Source: PALSA-505 sp036495485
GTDB lineage: Bacteria; Actinomycetota; Actinomycetes; Streptosporangiales; Streptosporangiaceae
Length of the DNA stretch: 64,000 nt
Assembly: GCA_036495485.1 (NCBI GenBank)
Contig: DASXMU010000193.1
Location: 19,951-83,950 of the forward strand
Direction: 5' to 3'
Within the stretch, counting starts at the first letter, position 1, and every line of letters begins with the position of its first letter. Made by a program: the position numbers and the translations under genes. Below, piece by piece: positions 56,842 to 64,000 of the stretch. The notes under the pieces are model-generated. The model had not been told where the DNA came from. It was given only the letters and a program-made list of their open reading frames with translations, and did not search any database.

Positions 56842-58030
56842 CCGGCGGGCTGGAGTTGGTCCAGTGGGCGGTGCCGAAGAGCTGGAAGGAGAACAGCCCG
56901 TCCGGCGGCGACCAGGTCTGGCCGGGCGGCAGCCTCAGGTAGCGCAGCTCCTGGGCGAGCGGCAGCCCGGTCGCCGGGTCGATAACCAGGCGCTGCTGCA
57001 CCACACACGAGGAGAACGTCCACGATATGCCGCTCGCTCCGAACCGGCTGGCGCAATGGGTGTAGCCGCCGTCGAGCGTTACCGCAACACCCTGCTGGCC
57101 GCCGGCATCGCGCACCTCGCCCAGGCTGTGCACGCCGGGCAGGCCGGCCAGTATCCGGTACAGCGCCGACCGGACCGCCGGGGTCACCGGCATGGCCAGG
57201 ATCCCGGGGACGGTCTGGAACAGGTAGGAGTCTGGTCCGCCGTCGCCCCGGGTGGGGCTGTAGCCAGCCAGCAGCAGCGCCGTGAGCCGGGCGGGATCGG
57301 TGGGCAGCTTCAGCAGCTGGCGGGCCGACAGCAGCTTGTCCCCCACGCCGAAGGTCTGGTCACGGTTGTAGAGGACGGTGCCAGTGGCCGGCGGGGCCGG
57401 CCCGGCCTTGAGGTGGTACAGGGATCCGCTGGTGAGACCCCGTGGGTCGGCGATGCTGGTGCTCTGGCCGGTGTCCCAGGTCGTCGGGGAGCCAGCGCGC
57501 CGCCACGCCGCCAGGTCGGCGGGGGAGGCGAGCTGGACGCCGAGGGCCTGGGTCACGTCCGGGCTCGAGTCGCGGGGTGAGTTCGACGACCACTGCTGGT
57601 TGCTGACCTTTTCGAGGACCACATAGTGGCCGCCGGAGGGGCCGACCCGGAGGAAGTTGCCGACGACCGCCGGGCTGACCCAGTAGCGGCCCGTCACCGG
57701 CGGCCTGGCCCCTGCCGTCGTCCTGGCCGCGGTCAGCAGGATCCGCTTGCCGTCCGCCGCGCTGCCGACCCGTGCTCCGGCGGCCCCGGCCGGGAGCTGG
57801 AAGACACCCAGTTCGGGCGGGGAAGCCGGGAGGATGACCGTGGTAACGACGGCCGCAGCGACCGCCGCCGTGACGGCCGACACCGGCAGCACGACCCGGA
57901 TCGCGGCGCGGTGCCGACGCCGCGGGCGCGCCGATCCGGACAGCGTCCGGGCCCTCGCCCCGGCCACGACCTCCGGCCTGGGCGCGGCCCGCTCGGCCAG
58001 CAGCTCCCGCACCAGTTGCAGCTCATCCAT
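56834..58030 (-). CDS. CU044_5270-type membrane protein, ECF sigma partner
   Basis: 398 residues. Short cytoplasmic N-terminus (MDELQLVRELLAERAAPRPEVVAGARARTL), one membrane helix (RVVLPVSAVTAAVAAAVVTTVIL), and a large extracellular domain (FGVGDKLLSARQLLKLPTDPARLTALLLAGY, VRSALYRILAGLPGVHSLGEVRDAGGQQGVAV, RLVIDPATGLPLAQELRYL). This is the actinobacterial CU044_5270 family, regularly paired with an ECF sigma gene, as here (8-bp overlap). Probably an anti-sigma-like surface sensor. Confidence 0.85.
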   Translation of the reverse strand: MDELQLVRELLAERAAPRPEVVAGARARTLSGSARPRRRHRAAIRVVLPVSAVTAAVAAAVVTTVILPASPPELGVFQLPAGAAGARVGSAADGKRILLTAARTTAGARPPVTGRYWVSPAVVGNFLRVGPSGGHYVVLEKVSNQQWSSNSPRDSSPDVTQALGVQLASPADLAAWRRAGSPTTWDTGQSTSIADPRGLTSGSLYHLKAGPAPPATGTVLYNRDQTFGVGDKLLSARQLLKLPTDPARLTALLLAGYSPTRGDGGPDSYLFQTVPGILAMPVTPAVRSALYRILAGLPGVHSLGEVRDAGGQQGVAVTLDGGYTHCASRFGASGISWTFSSCVVQQRLVIDPATGLPLAQELRYLRLPPGQTWSPPDGLFSFQLFGTAHWTNSSPPVR

Positions 58031-58634
58031 CGTCCTCGTCCTCCTGCCCGCTCGTTGCTGCCTCTGCCGTCAGCTCGGCGCGCAGCTTGCGGCGCGCCCG
58101 GCTCAGCCGGGATGCGACCGTGCCGTAGGGGATGCCGAGTGCCGCCGCGACCTCGGCGTGGCTCAGCCCGCCGAGCGCGATGAGCAGCAGCACCTCCCGG
58201 TCGCCGTGGGACAGCTTCGCCAGCGCCCCCGCGAGCCGGCGATGGATGGCACCGGCCGTTACCAGGTCCGCGACCGGATCGCCCGGCCCCTCGCCAGGCA
58301 GTGCCGCCCCAGCCCGCTGCATCGCCCGGTACTTGCGCAGCTCACGGCGCCGGTAGTGGCTCATGTGGTTGGTGGCTATCCCGAACAGCCAGGCGCGCAC
58401 GATCCCCCGGCTGGCATCGAACCGGTGCCGCTTGCCGAACGCGGTGAGGAACGTCTCCGCGGCGATGTCATCGGCCGCTTCGTCGCCGAGACGGCGGGCC
58501 ACGTACCTGTGGATCTCGCCGAAGTACCGGTCGAAGATGGCGCCGAACCGGTCCGGGTCGCGCACCGACATCTCGATGTCACGGACGTCGTCCCCGGCGT
58601 CGCAGGCGGCGCGGGGGCGTGGTCCGGTCAGCAA
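58023..58634 (-). CDS. ECF-family RNA polymerase sigma factor
   Basis: 203 residues. Region 2: FGAIFDRYFGEIHRYVARRLGDEAADDIAAETFLTAFGKRHRFDASRGIVRAWLFGIATN. Region 4: LAKLSHGDREVLLLIALGGLSHAEVAAALGIPYGTVASRLSRARRKLRAEL. The start is uncertain: TTG 58634 keeps DDVRDIE, which family members often have before region 2; ATG 58571 is the next choice. Overlaps the CU044_5270-type gene, so sigma and regulator form one unit. Confidence 0.9.
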   Translation of the reverse strand: MLTGPRPRAACDAGDDVRDIEMSVRDPDRFGAIFDRYFGEIHRYVARRLGDEAADDIAAETFLTAFGKRHRFDASRGIVRAWLFGIATNHMSHYRRRELRKYRAMQRAGAALPGEGPGDPVADLVTAGAIHRRLAGALAKLSHGDREVLLLIALGGLSHAEVAAALGIPYGTVASRLSRARRKLRAELTAEAATSGQEDEDDG

Positions 58635-58771
58635 GGTCGTTCCGTCATGTCGCGGCCCTCCGGTCGCTATCTATGCTCGCCCCTTACTCACCCGAAGGGC
58701 ACGCACACTTTCACGGCCGCCGCCCGCTAGCCTGGTGCCGCTGATGGCGAATGGGATGAGGGGGACGTGAC

Positions 58772-59614
58772 GTGGGCGAGTGGACAGCGGATGCGGTGCT
58801 GGCGGCGGCCGCCGCCTGGGCCTGGGTCCCGCCGGACGCCGGCCAGGTGCTGACCGACGACTATCAGCTCGTCAGCTATCCCGCGCACTACAACATCGCC
58901 CCGGTCAAGGTCCTCTGGTCGCGCTCCAGCCGCCCTGTGGGCGAGCTGATCAGCGAGATCGCGGGCTACGCCCTGGCCTGGGGGCACACCGAGGTGGAAT
59001 GGGACATCTCGGCGGCGACCAGGCCGGCCGGCACCGAGGCGGAGCTGCTAAGCCGGGATGCCTCGCTGACCTTGACCGTCCAGATTCTCGGCTACGACAT
59101 GACCGGCGGCATGCCGGCGCTCGCCATGCCGCCGGGGGTACAGACGGAGATCGTCAGCGACGAGCCGGGCCTGTGGGCCGACCAGCTGGTGTCCTCGCAC
59201 GTCTGGGGGAACGGCCGCGAGCCCTCCGAGGCGGACATCGCCAGGGAGCTGCCCAAGGTCACCCGGGGCCTGGCAGACTGGTCGGCCTTTCGCGTGGTCG
59301 GGTTCGTCGATGGGGAGCCGGCCTGCACCGGCGGGTGCACAATCGTCAACCGGGTGGCCCAGTTCTGGGGTGGGGCGACGCGTCCGGCGCTGCGTGGGCG
59401 CGGCGCCTACCGGGCCATTCTCGCCCGCCGGATGGCCGTCGCCCGGGAGCATGGCGCGACGCTGGCGCTGGTCAAGGGCGTGGTCGAGACCTCTGCGCCG
59501 ATCCTGCGCCGGATCGGGTTCATCCCGTACGGCGAGGAGCGCGCCTACCGCGTGCCGCTCGGGCCGGGCGGGCCGGGCGGGCCGCACGCGCCGGTCGGGC
59601 CGGGCGGGCCGTGA
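58772..59614 (+). CDS. GNAT-family N-acetyltransferase
   Basis: 280 residues from GTG 58772. The C-terminal half is GNAT: AFRVVGFVDGEPACTGGCTIVNRVAQFWGGATRPALRGRGAYRAILARRMAVAREHGATLALVKGVVETSAPILRRIGFIPYGEERAYRVPL, with RGRGAYR as the acetyl-CoA loop. The N-terminal half (YNIAPVKVLWSRSSRPVGELISEIAGYALAWGHTEVEWDI) may be a degenerate second GNAT repeat. Ends with a GPGGPGGPHAPVGPGGP tail, a low-complexity addition. Substrate unknown. Confidence 0.82.
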   Translation: MGEWTADAVLAAAAAWAWVPPDAGQVLTDDYQLVSYPAHYNIAPVKVLWSRSSRPVGELISEIAGYALAWGHTEVEWDISAATRPAGTEAELLSRDASLTLTVQILGYDMTGGMPALAMPPGVQTEIVSDEPGLWADQLVSSHVWGNGREPSEADIARELPKVTRGLADWSAFRVVGFVDGEPACTGGCTIVNRVAQFWGGATRPALRGRGAYRAILARRMAVAREHGATLALVKGVVETSAPILRRIGFIPYGEERAYRVPLGPGGPGGPHAPVGPGGP

Positions 59615-59695
59615 CCAGCGAGTTAGCGGAACTGTCCGCGCTGGGCGGTAGGGTCTCGCTACTGTATTCGAGGTCACTGATCGGGAGGCCTGTCC

Positions 59696-60427
59696 GTGAT
59701 AGCCGAGACCCCGGGCGCCCTGCTGGACCGGGTGCGCAAACTGCTGGCCAAGGCGGAGGCCGAGGGAGTCACCACGGCCGAGGCGGAGGCGTTCACCGCC
59801 AAGGCGGCCGAGCTGATGGCCAGGTACGGCATCGACCGGGCCATGCTGGCCGCGGCCAGGCCGCAGACCGACCGCCCAGGCAACCGCATGATCGACGTGC
59901 CCAACCCCTGGGCCCAGGTGAAGGCCCAGCTCCTGGGCGGGCTGGCCACCGCCGTGCGCTGTTCCTGCGTGCAGGTGCCGATGACCCAGCCCGGCACCCG
60001 GGTGCATATCTTCGGCTACGCCTCCGACCTGGAACGCGCCGAGATCCTCTACACCTCGCTGCTGGTCCAGATGGCCTATGGCCTGGCCGCCGCCGAGATC
60101 CCCGCCGCTGCCCGCAGCGTCCGCGCCTACCGGCGGAGCTGGCTGCTCGGCTACACCTCGGCGGTGGTCGCCCGGGTGCGGGCCGCCGAGGAACGCGCCG
60201 CCGCGACCGCCGGGCCCGAGCCGTCCACCGGCAAGACCGCGGCCCTGGTGCTGGCCGACCGCGGCCTGGTGATCCGGCGCGAGTGCGAGCGCGCCTACCC
60301 GGTCACCCGCAAGCTGCGGGTCACCTACACCGGCACCGGCTACCGTGACGGCTACACCGAGGGCCAGCGCGCCGACGTCGGTGCCGCCCGCGTCCATGCT
60401 ACCGCCGGTCGCGCGCTGACCAGGTAA
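59696..60427 (+). CDS. DUF2786 domain protein
   Basis: 243 residues from GTG 59696. The N-terminus has the DUF2786 motif LLDRVRKLLAKAEAEGVTTAEAEAFTAKAAELMARYGIDRAML. The rest (RVHIFGYASDLERAEILYTSLLVQMAYGLAAAEIP, AYRRSWLLGYTSAVVARVRAAEERA) matches the longer actinobacterial members, some related to phage or mobile-element proteins (compare DUF7168-type C-domains). Function unknown. It ends 8 bp before the convergent rsmB gene. Confidence 0.85.
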   Translation: MIAETPGALLDRVRKLLAKAEAEGVTTAEAEAFTAKAAELMARYGIDRAMLAAARPQTDRPGNRMIDVPNPWAQVKAQLLGGLATAVRCSCVQVPMTQPGTRVHIFGYASDLERAEILYTSLLVQMAYGLAAAEIPAAARSVRAYRRSWLLGYTSAVVARVRAAEERAAATAGPEPSTGKTAALVLADRGLVIRRECERAYPVTRKLRVTYTGTGYRDGYTEGQRADVGAARVHATAGRALTR

Positions 60428-60435
60428 AACCCTTC

Positions 60436-62328
60436 TCACCCGACCCGGCGGATGAGGGCGAGAAACATCGCGTCCGTGCCATGTCTGTGTGGCCAGAATT
60501 GAAGAAAATCGCCGAACGGTGCCCTGCTGCCCAACCGCGGAACCTCGGGCAGCAGCGCGGGCGCGTCCAGCACCTCAACGTCCGTCCGGCCGCCGAGCAC
60601 GTCCGCGATGACCTCGCGGGTCTCGGCCACGTGCGGCGAACAGGTCACGTAGCCGACTACGCCGCCGGGCCGCACGGCTTCGAGCGCCGAGGTGAGCAGC
60701 GACCGCTGCAGCTGGCCCAGCTCAGCAAGCTGCGCCGGCGAGCGCCGCCACCGCGACTCCGGCCTGCGGCGCAGCGACCCGAGCCCGCAACAAGGCACAT
60801 CCGCCAGCACCCGGTCGAACACACCCGGCTGCCAAGCCGGAACCGCCCCATCAGCCACAACAACCCCAGCCCAAGCCCCACCCACACCTCCAACTCCCCC
60901 TGCACCACTAGCCCCACTCACATCGGCAACCACTCCAGTACCGTCAGCCCCCGCGCCCACAACCCCGGCCCCATCAGCACCGCTCGCGCCCACAACTCCC
61001 CCGGCACCACCAGCCACTCCAGATCCAGCAGTCCCACTCGCGTCAGCAATCACTCCGGCTCCACCAGCATCAGCACCACTGGTTTCTGTCACACCAGTCT
61101 CAGTGGACCCGCTGGTTTCTCTGGCTTCCCGGGGCGGATGTTGTGGTTGTGACAACGTCGACACTCTTTGGTCGACGTTGCCACAACCATGACCATCGTG
61201 ATCGCGGGCCGTTGAGCCGGAACCGGCCAGCGCGTCTCTGGCCATGGCGGCGCGGTGTTCCCTGACGTCGGCCGCGAGCAGCCGGGCACCGCGGCCGGCG
61301 GCGAGCCCGGCGAGCAAGCCTGCCTTACCTCCCGGGCCTGCGCACATGTCCAGCCAGAGCTTGTCCGGGCCGGTGATCCCGGCCCGGGTGAGCGCCAGTG
61401 CGACCAACTGGCTCGCCTCGTCCTGCACCAGGGTGCGGCGCTCGCGCACGGCGCGGATCGCCGCCGGGTCGCCCTCTGTCAGGTAGACGCCGAACGGTGA
61501 CCACGTGGCCAGCTCGCCTGGGGCGGCGGCCACCAGCTCATCCCGGTCGCACGCTCCGGGGATGGCGCACAGCGTGACCCGCGGCGCGACGTTGCCTGCG
61601 GCCAGCGCCTGCTCGGTCTCGCCCGGCCCGTCGTCCGCGGACGCCCCGGCGATGGGCTCACCCAGCGCCTCACCGAATGCCGCCACGATCCAGCGCGGGT
61701 AGCTGTGCCTGACCGCGAGGTAGCCGACCGGGTCGGCCGCGCGATCCGGGGTGACCACGGCCAGCCAGGCGTCGAGGTCTGCGGTGGACACCCGGCGCAG
61801 CACGGCATTGACGAAGCCCGCAGGCCTGGGGCCGGCGACGTCCTTGGCCAGGTCCACCGAGGTGGCCACGGCCGCATGCGTCGCGATCCGGGTGGCCAGC
61901 AACTGGTGCACGCCGAGCCGGAGCACGCCGCGCACCGGCGGGTCCATTCGCGCGACGCGGCGGTCGCTGCACACTTCAAGGATGGCGTCATAGGTACCCT
62001 GACCGCGCAGGGTGCCGTAGCACAGCTCGGTGGCCAGTGCGGCGTCCCGACCGGTCAGCCGCCGTTCGCGCAGCACCGAGGGGAGCAGCAGGTTCGCGTA
62101 CGCGCCGCGGTTGTCCACGGCCAGCAGCACGTCGCAGACGGCGCGCCGCACGGGGTCCGAGCGTTCCGCGCGGCGGCCTGGGCCATCATGGCGGGCCTGG
62201 CGGCTGCGACTGCCCTGGTCATTGCAACTGCCGCCGTCGCTCCGGCTGCCCTGGGCGCTGCGGCTGCCCTGGGCGCCCTGGCCGCTCCGGCCGGTGAGCG
62301 CCCCGCGTCTGCTGACGCGGCCGCTCAT
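60436..62328 (-). CDS. rsmB: 16S rRNA m5C967 methyltransferase RsmB with large insertion
   Basis: 630 residues from ATG 62328; typical RsmB is about 430-480. N-terminal NusB-like RNA-binding domain (DPVRRAVCDVLLAVDNRGAYANLLLPSVL), then the methyltransferase domain: DEASQLVALALTRAG, LWLDMCAGPGGKAGLLAGLAAGRGARLLAADV, DRVLADVPCCGLGSLRRRPE (PCxG), GVVGYVTCSPHVAETREVI (catalytic Cys in TCS). Between motif I and PCCG, where family members need about 60 residues, lie some 125 extra residues (about 372-495), rich in Gly, Ala, Val, Ser and Thr. They include a translated inverted repeat (61143-61190). Also a 45-residue Ser/Gly/Arg N-terminal leader. One base after fmt. Confidence 0.9.
   Translation of the reverse strand: MSGRVSRRGALTGRSGQGAQGSRSAQGSRSDGGSCNDQGSRSRQARHDGPGRRAERSDPVRRAVCDVLLAVDNRGAYANLLLPSVLRERRLTGRDAALATELCYGTLRGQGTYDAILEVCSDRRVARMDPPVRGVLRLGVHQLLATRIATHAAVATSVDLAKDVAGPRPAGFVNAVLRRVSTADLDAWLAVVTPDRAADPVGYLAVRHSYPRWIVAAFGEALGEPIAGASADDGPGETEQALAAGNVAPRVTLCAIPGACDRDELVAAAPGELATWSPFGVYLTEGDPAAIRAVRERRTLVQDEASQLVALALTRAGITGPDKLWLDMCAGPGGKAGLLAGLAAGRGARLLAADVREHRAAMARDALAGSGSTARDHDGHGCGNVDQRVSTLSQPQHPPREARETSGSTETGVTETSGADAGGAGVIADASGTAGSGVAGGAGGVVGASGADGAGVVGAGADGTGVVADVSGASGAGGVGGVGGAWAGVVVADGAVPAWQPGVFDRVLADVPCCGLGSLRRRPESRWRRSPAQLAELGQLQRSLLTSALEAVRPGGVVGYVTCSPHVAETREVIADVLGGRTDVEVLDAPALLPEVPRLGSRAPFGDFLQFWPHRHGTDAMFLALIRRVG
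61143..61190. repeat. 20-bp inverted repeat inside rsmB insertion
   Basis: 61143-61162 pairs with 61171-61190 at 18 of 20 positions (core CAACGTCGAC/GTCGACGTTG, outer GGTTGTG/CACAACC) around an 8-nt loop. It marks the start of the low-complexity insert in the RsmB methyltransferase domain and looks like the end structure of an inserted repeat element. Confidence 0.8.
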
Positions 62329-62329
62329 C

Positions 62330-63298
62330 TCAGCCCAGCCTCGGGCTCGCCGACCCAGGCTCGTGCGGATCGGAGCTGGTAAGGCGCAGACCACGGGCCC
62401 ATTCCCCGGCCGTCATGCGCCGCTTGCCCGCGGGCTGCACGTCGCTGAGCAGGACCGGGCTGGTTCCCGTTCCCACCAGCACGCCCTCGTTGCCGACACG
62501 AAGCTGACCGGGCCCGAGCGGGGCGTCCCGGCCCGGTGCGGGCTGCTGGGCTTCGGATACCGGGCCGAGCTTGAGCCGGACGCCGTGGAACTCCGTCCAC
62601 GCTCCCGGCGCAGGGGTGCAGGCCCGGATCAGCCGCCCGATCGCGACCGCGGGCCCGGTCCAGTCCACCCGCGCATCGTCCACGCTGAACTTGGGTGCGA
62701 GGCTGACGCCCTCGTCCGGCTGCGGCCGGGGGACCAGCTCCCCGGTCTCGATTCCATCCAGCGTAGCCACGAGCAGCTCGGCACCCGCGACGGCGAGCCG
62801 GTCCAGCAGGTCGCCCGAGGTGTCGGTGGGCTTGATCGCCTCGGTGAGGACGCCGTAGATGGGGCCGGCGTCCATCGCCGCCACGATGCGGAAGGTGGTG
62901 GCACCGGTGATGTCATCGCCGCGCAGGACGGCGTGCTGCACGGGGGCCGCGCCACGCCAGGCAGGCAGCAGGGAAAAATGCAGGTTGACCCACCCATGCC
63001 GGGGGATGTCGAGCGCCGCCTGCGGCAGCAGGGCACCGTAGGCGGTGACCGGGCAGCAGTCGGGTGCGATGGCCCGCAGCCGGTCGAGGAATTCCGGATC
63101 CCGTGGCTTGACCGGCTTGAGCACCTCCAGGCCGGCCTCGGCGGCCAGCTCGGCGACCGGGCTGGACACCAGGTGACGACCGCGGCCAGCGGGCGCATCC
63201 GGGCGGGTGATCACGGCGGCGACCTCGTGCCGCGAACGCAGGATCGCTTCCAGCGAGGGAACGGCGGTGCGCGGGGTGCCGGCGAACGCTACACGCAT
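62330..63298 (-). CDS. fmt: Methionyl-tRNA formyltransferase
   Basis: 322 residues. Formylates initiator Met-tRNA. VAFAGTPRTAVPSLEAIL at the N-terminus; folate/catalytic motif NLHFSLLPAWRGAAPVQHAVLRGDDITGATTFRIVAAMDAGPIY (catalytic N, H and D in NLHxSLLPxWRGAAP and MDAGP). C-terminal OB-like domain with GRLIRACTPAPGAWTEF. ATG 63298; 16 bp after def. The def-fmt-rsmB order is standard in actinobacteria. Confidence 0.96.
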   Translation of the reverse strand: MRVAFAGTPRTAVPSLEAILRSRHEVAAVITRPDAPAGRGRHLVSSPVAELAAEAGLEVLKPVKPRDPEFLDRLRAIAPDCCPVTAYGALLPQAALDIPRHGWVNLHFSLLPAWRGAAPVQHAVLRGDDITGATTFRIVAAMDAGPIYGVLTEAIKPTDTSGDLLDRLAVAGAELLVATLDGIETGELVPRPQPDEGVSLAPKFSVDDARVDWTGPAVAIGRLIRACTPAPGAWTEFHGVRLKLGPVSEAQQPAPGRDAPLGPGQLRVGNEGVLVGTGTSPVLLSDVQPAGKRRMTAGEWARGLRLTSSDPHEPGSASPRLG

Positions 63299-63314
63299 GG
63301 GCTGTCCGATTCCG

Positions 63315-63860
63315 CTAGCGGGCCTGACCGTGGGTGTCGTGTGGCGATACCTTCACCTGCCGCAACGAATCGCCCCACCACTCGGCCTCACGGATCGCCT
63401 TCATCGCGAGCTTGCGCTGCTCGGCATCGAGCCGGTCAATGAACAGCACGCCGTCCAGGTGGTCGGTCTCGTGCTGTATGCAGCGGGCCAGCTGCTCGCT
63501 GCCCTCCAGGGTCACCTGCTCGCCATGCATATTGAACCCCGCCGCGACCACCCGCGAGGCACGCTTCGTCGGGAAGGCGAGCCCCGGGAACGACAGGCAG
63601 CCCTCGTCGTCGGTCTCCTCCTCGGCGGAGAGCTTCAGCGTCGGGTTGATCAGGTGCCCGAGCTGGTCGTCAATGTAGTAGGTGAAGACGCGCAGGCCGA
63701 CGCCGATCTGCGGGGCGGCCAGGCCCAGCCCGGGCGCCTCCATCATGGTGTCGGTGAGATCCTGGACGAGCCTGCGCAGCTCAGCATCGAAGTCGTGCAC
63801 CGGCTCAGCTGGGGTGCGCAGCACGGGGTCACCGAAAAGGCGGACAGGCCTAACGCTCAC
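63315..63860 (-). CDS. def: Peptide deformylase
   Basis: 181 residues from GTG 63860 (GGAGGATTCCTG upstream). Metal enzyme that removes the formyl group from nascent proteins. All three motifs: GLGLAAPQIGVGLR, EGCLSFPG (metal Cys) and QHETDHLDGVLF (HExxH as HETDH). First gene of def-fmt-rsmB; its promoter lies in the 140 bp before the window's end. Confidence 0.96.
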   Translation of the reverse strand: MSVRPVRLFGDPVLRTPAEPVHDFDAELRRLVQDLTDTMMEAPGLGLAAPQIGVGLRVFTYYIDDQLGHLINPTLKLSAEEETDDEGCLSFPGLAFPTKRASRVVAAGFNMHGEQVTLEGSEQLARCIQHETDHLDGVLFIDRLDAEQRKLAMKAIREAEWWGDSLRQVKVSPHDTHGQAR

Positions 63861-63914
63861 CAGGAATCCTCCGAAACGCGCGACGCGACGTCGCTTCGCT
63901 GTCTGACTTGGGAC

Positions 63915-63937
63915 CCGGCCTCGGCGCGGCCGGGTGA
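63915..63937. terminator. Hairpin upstream of def
   Basis: Perfect 8-bp stem ACCCGGCC (63915-63922) and GGCCGGGT (63930-63937) with a 7-nt loop, 55 bp before the def start. It could end a minus-strand gene lying beyond the window edge. Confidence 0.4.
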
Positions 63938-64000
63938 CGGGACAGATCCCGCCGCGCCAGGGCCGCTCGCGGGACCGTTCCCGGCGTCCAGTGTATGGCC

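Noticed and set aside
1..64000. tRNA and rRNA genes
   Set aside because: I looked for T-loop motifs and cloverleaf-like segments on both strands in the gaps and found none; the one GGTTCGAACC-like string (about 32231) is inside a permease gene.

Overview
The window is very GC-rich and densely packed, with many 4-bp ATGA gene overlaps and frequent GTG/TTG starts. Its gene families (F420-type luciferase-like oxidoreductase, a Methyltransf_19-type SAM methyltransferase, CU044_5270-type protein beside an ECF sigma factor, Eis-like acetyltransferase, HpnC/D/E hopanoid genes) point to a filamentous actinobacterium, most likely of the Streptosporangiales/Trebonia type. This placement is inferred from protein families and not from a marker gene. 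I saw no rRNA, tRNA, CRISPR array, transposase or integrase.

Layout. (1) 1-5590, minus strand: a hopanoid operon hpnC-hpnD-hpnE-polyprenyl synthase-shc, the last cut by the window edge. It is preceded by about 1 kb of non-coding DNA carrying paired TGAC..GTCA operator-like palindromes. (2) 6652-14793: regulation and membrane genes: a winged-helix/coiled-coil protein, a NarL-type two-component system, two membrane proteins, a GntR/FCD regulator, a SpoIIE-type phosphatase and an Eis-like acetyltransferase. (3) 14833-22359, minus: nusB-efp-pepQ, a 36-residue membrane peptide, an F420-type oxidoreductase, then aroK1-aroQ-aroB-aroK2-aroC of the shikimate pathway. (4) 22529-29673: an unrecognised gene pair, a DUF2877 protein, an aldose epimerase, a nested 31-bp repeat array, and MocA-like and XdhC-like molybdoenzyme accessory genes around a SAM methyltransferase. 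(5) 29920-38262: a complete sugar ABC importer, a ParB-like protein, a phosphoesterase and a GH13 alpha-glucosidase. (6) 38303-42009, minus: FMN riboswitch-ribE-ribBA-ribH and a HisG of unusual type. (7) 42023-48815, plus: the most interesting region, a compact isonitrile-type biosynthetic cluster. (8) 48812-58634: a DinB-like protein, rpe, an ABC-2 exporter, YceI, a P450, secreted and small proteins, gene remnants, and an ECF sigma factor with its partner. (9) 58772-63860: a GNAT protein, a DUF2786 protein, and rsmB-fmt-def.

The cluster at 42137-48815 contains clear homologues of the enzymes that build isonitrile lipopeptides in Streptomyces (ScoB-ScoE) and Mycobacterium (Rv0097-Rv0100). These are a non-heme iron isonitrile-forming oxygenase with all recalled active-site residues, an FcoT/ScoD-type thioesterase, a FadD10/ScoC-type ligase and a carrier protein. 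The large NRPS is absent. In its place are a free-standing condensation domain, a ketoacyl synthase III-like enzyme, a second carrier protein and an SDR reductase. A 41-bp sequence (34/41 identical) precedes both the first gene and the SDR gene. I propose an undescribed isonitrile pathway variant.

A second theme is repeat expansion. Several housekeeping proteins (SHC, HpnE, RsmB, NusB) carry in-frame low-complexity insertions or tails, three of them with inverted repeats. Two genes have short tandem repeats that copy their own stop codons. Three small gene remnants (a winged-helix regulator, a dienelactone hydrolase, and a Tat signal peptide with no body) sit in the accessory stretches.
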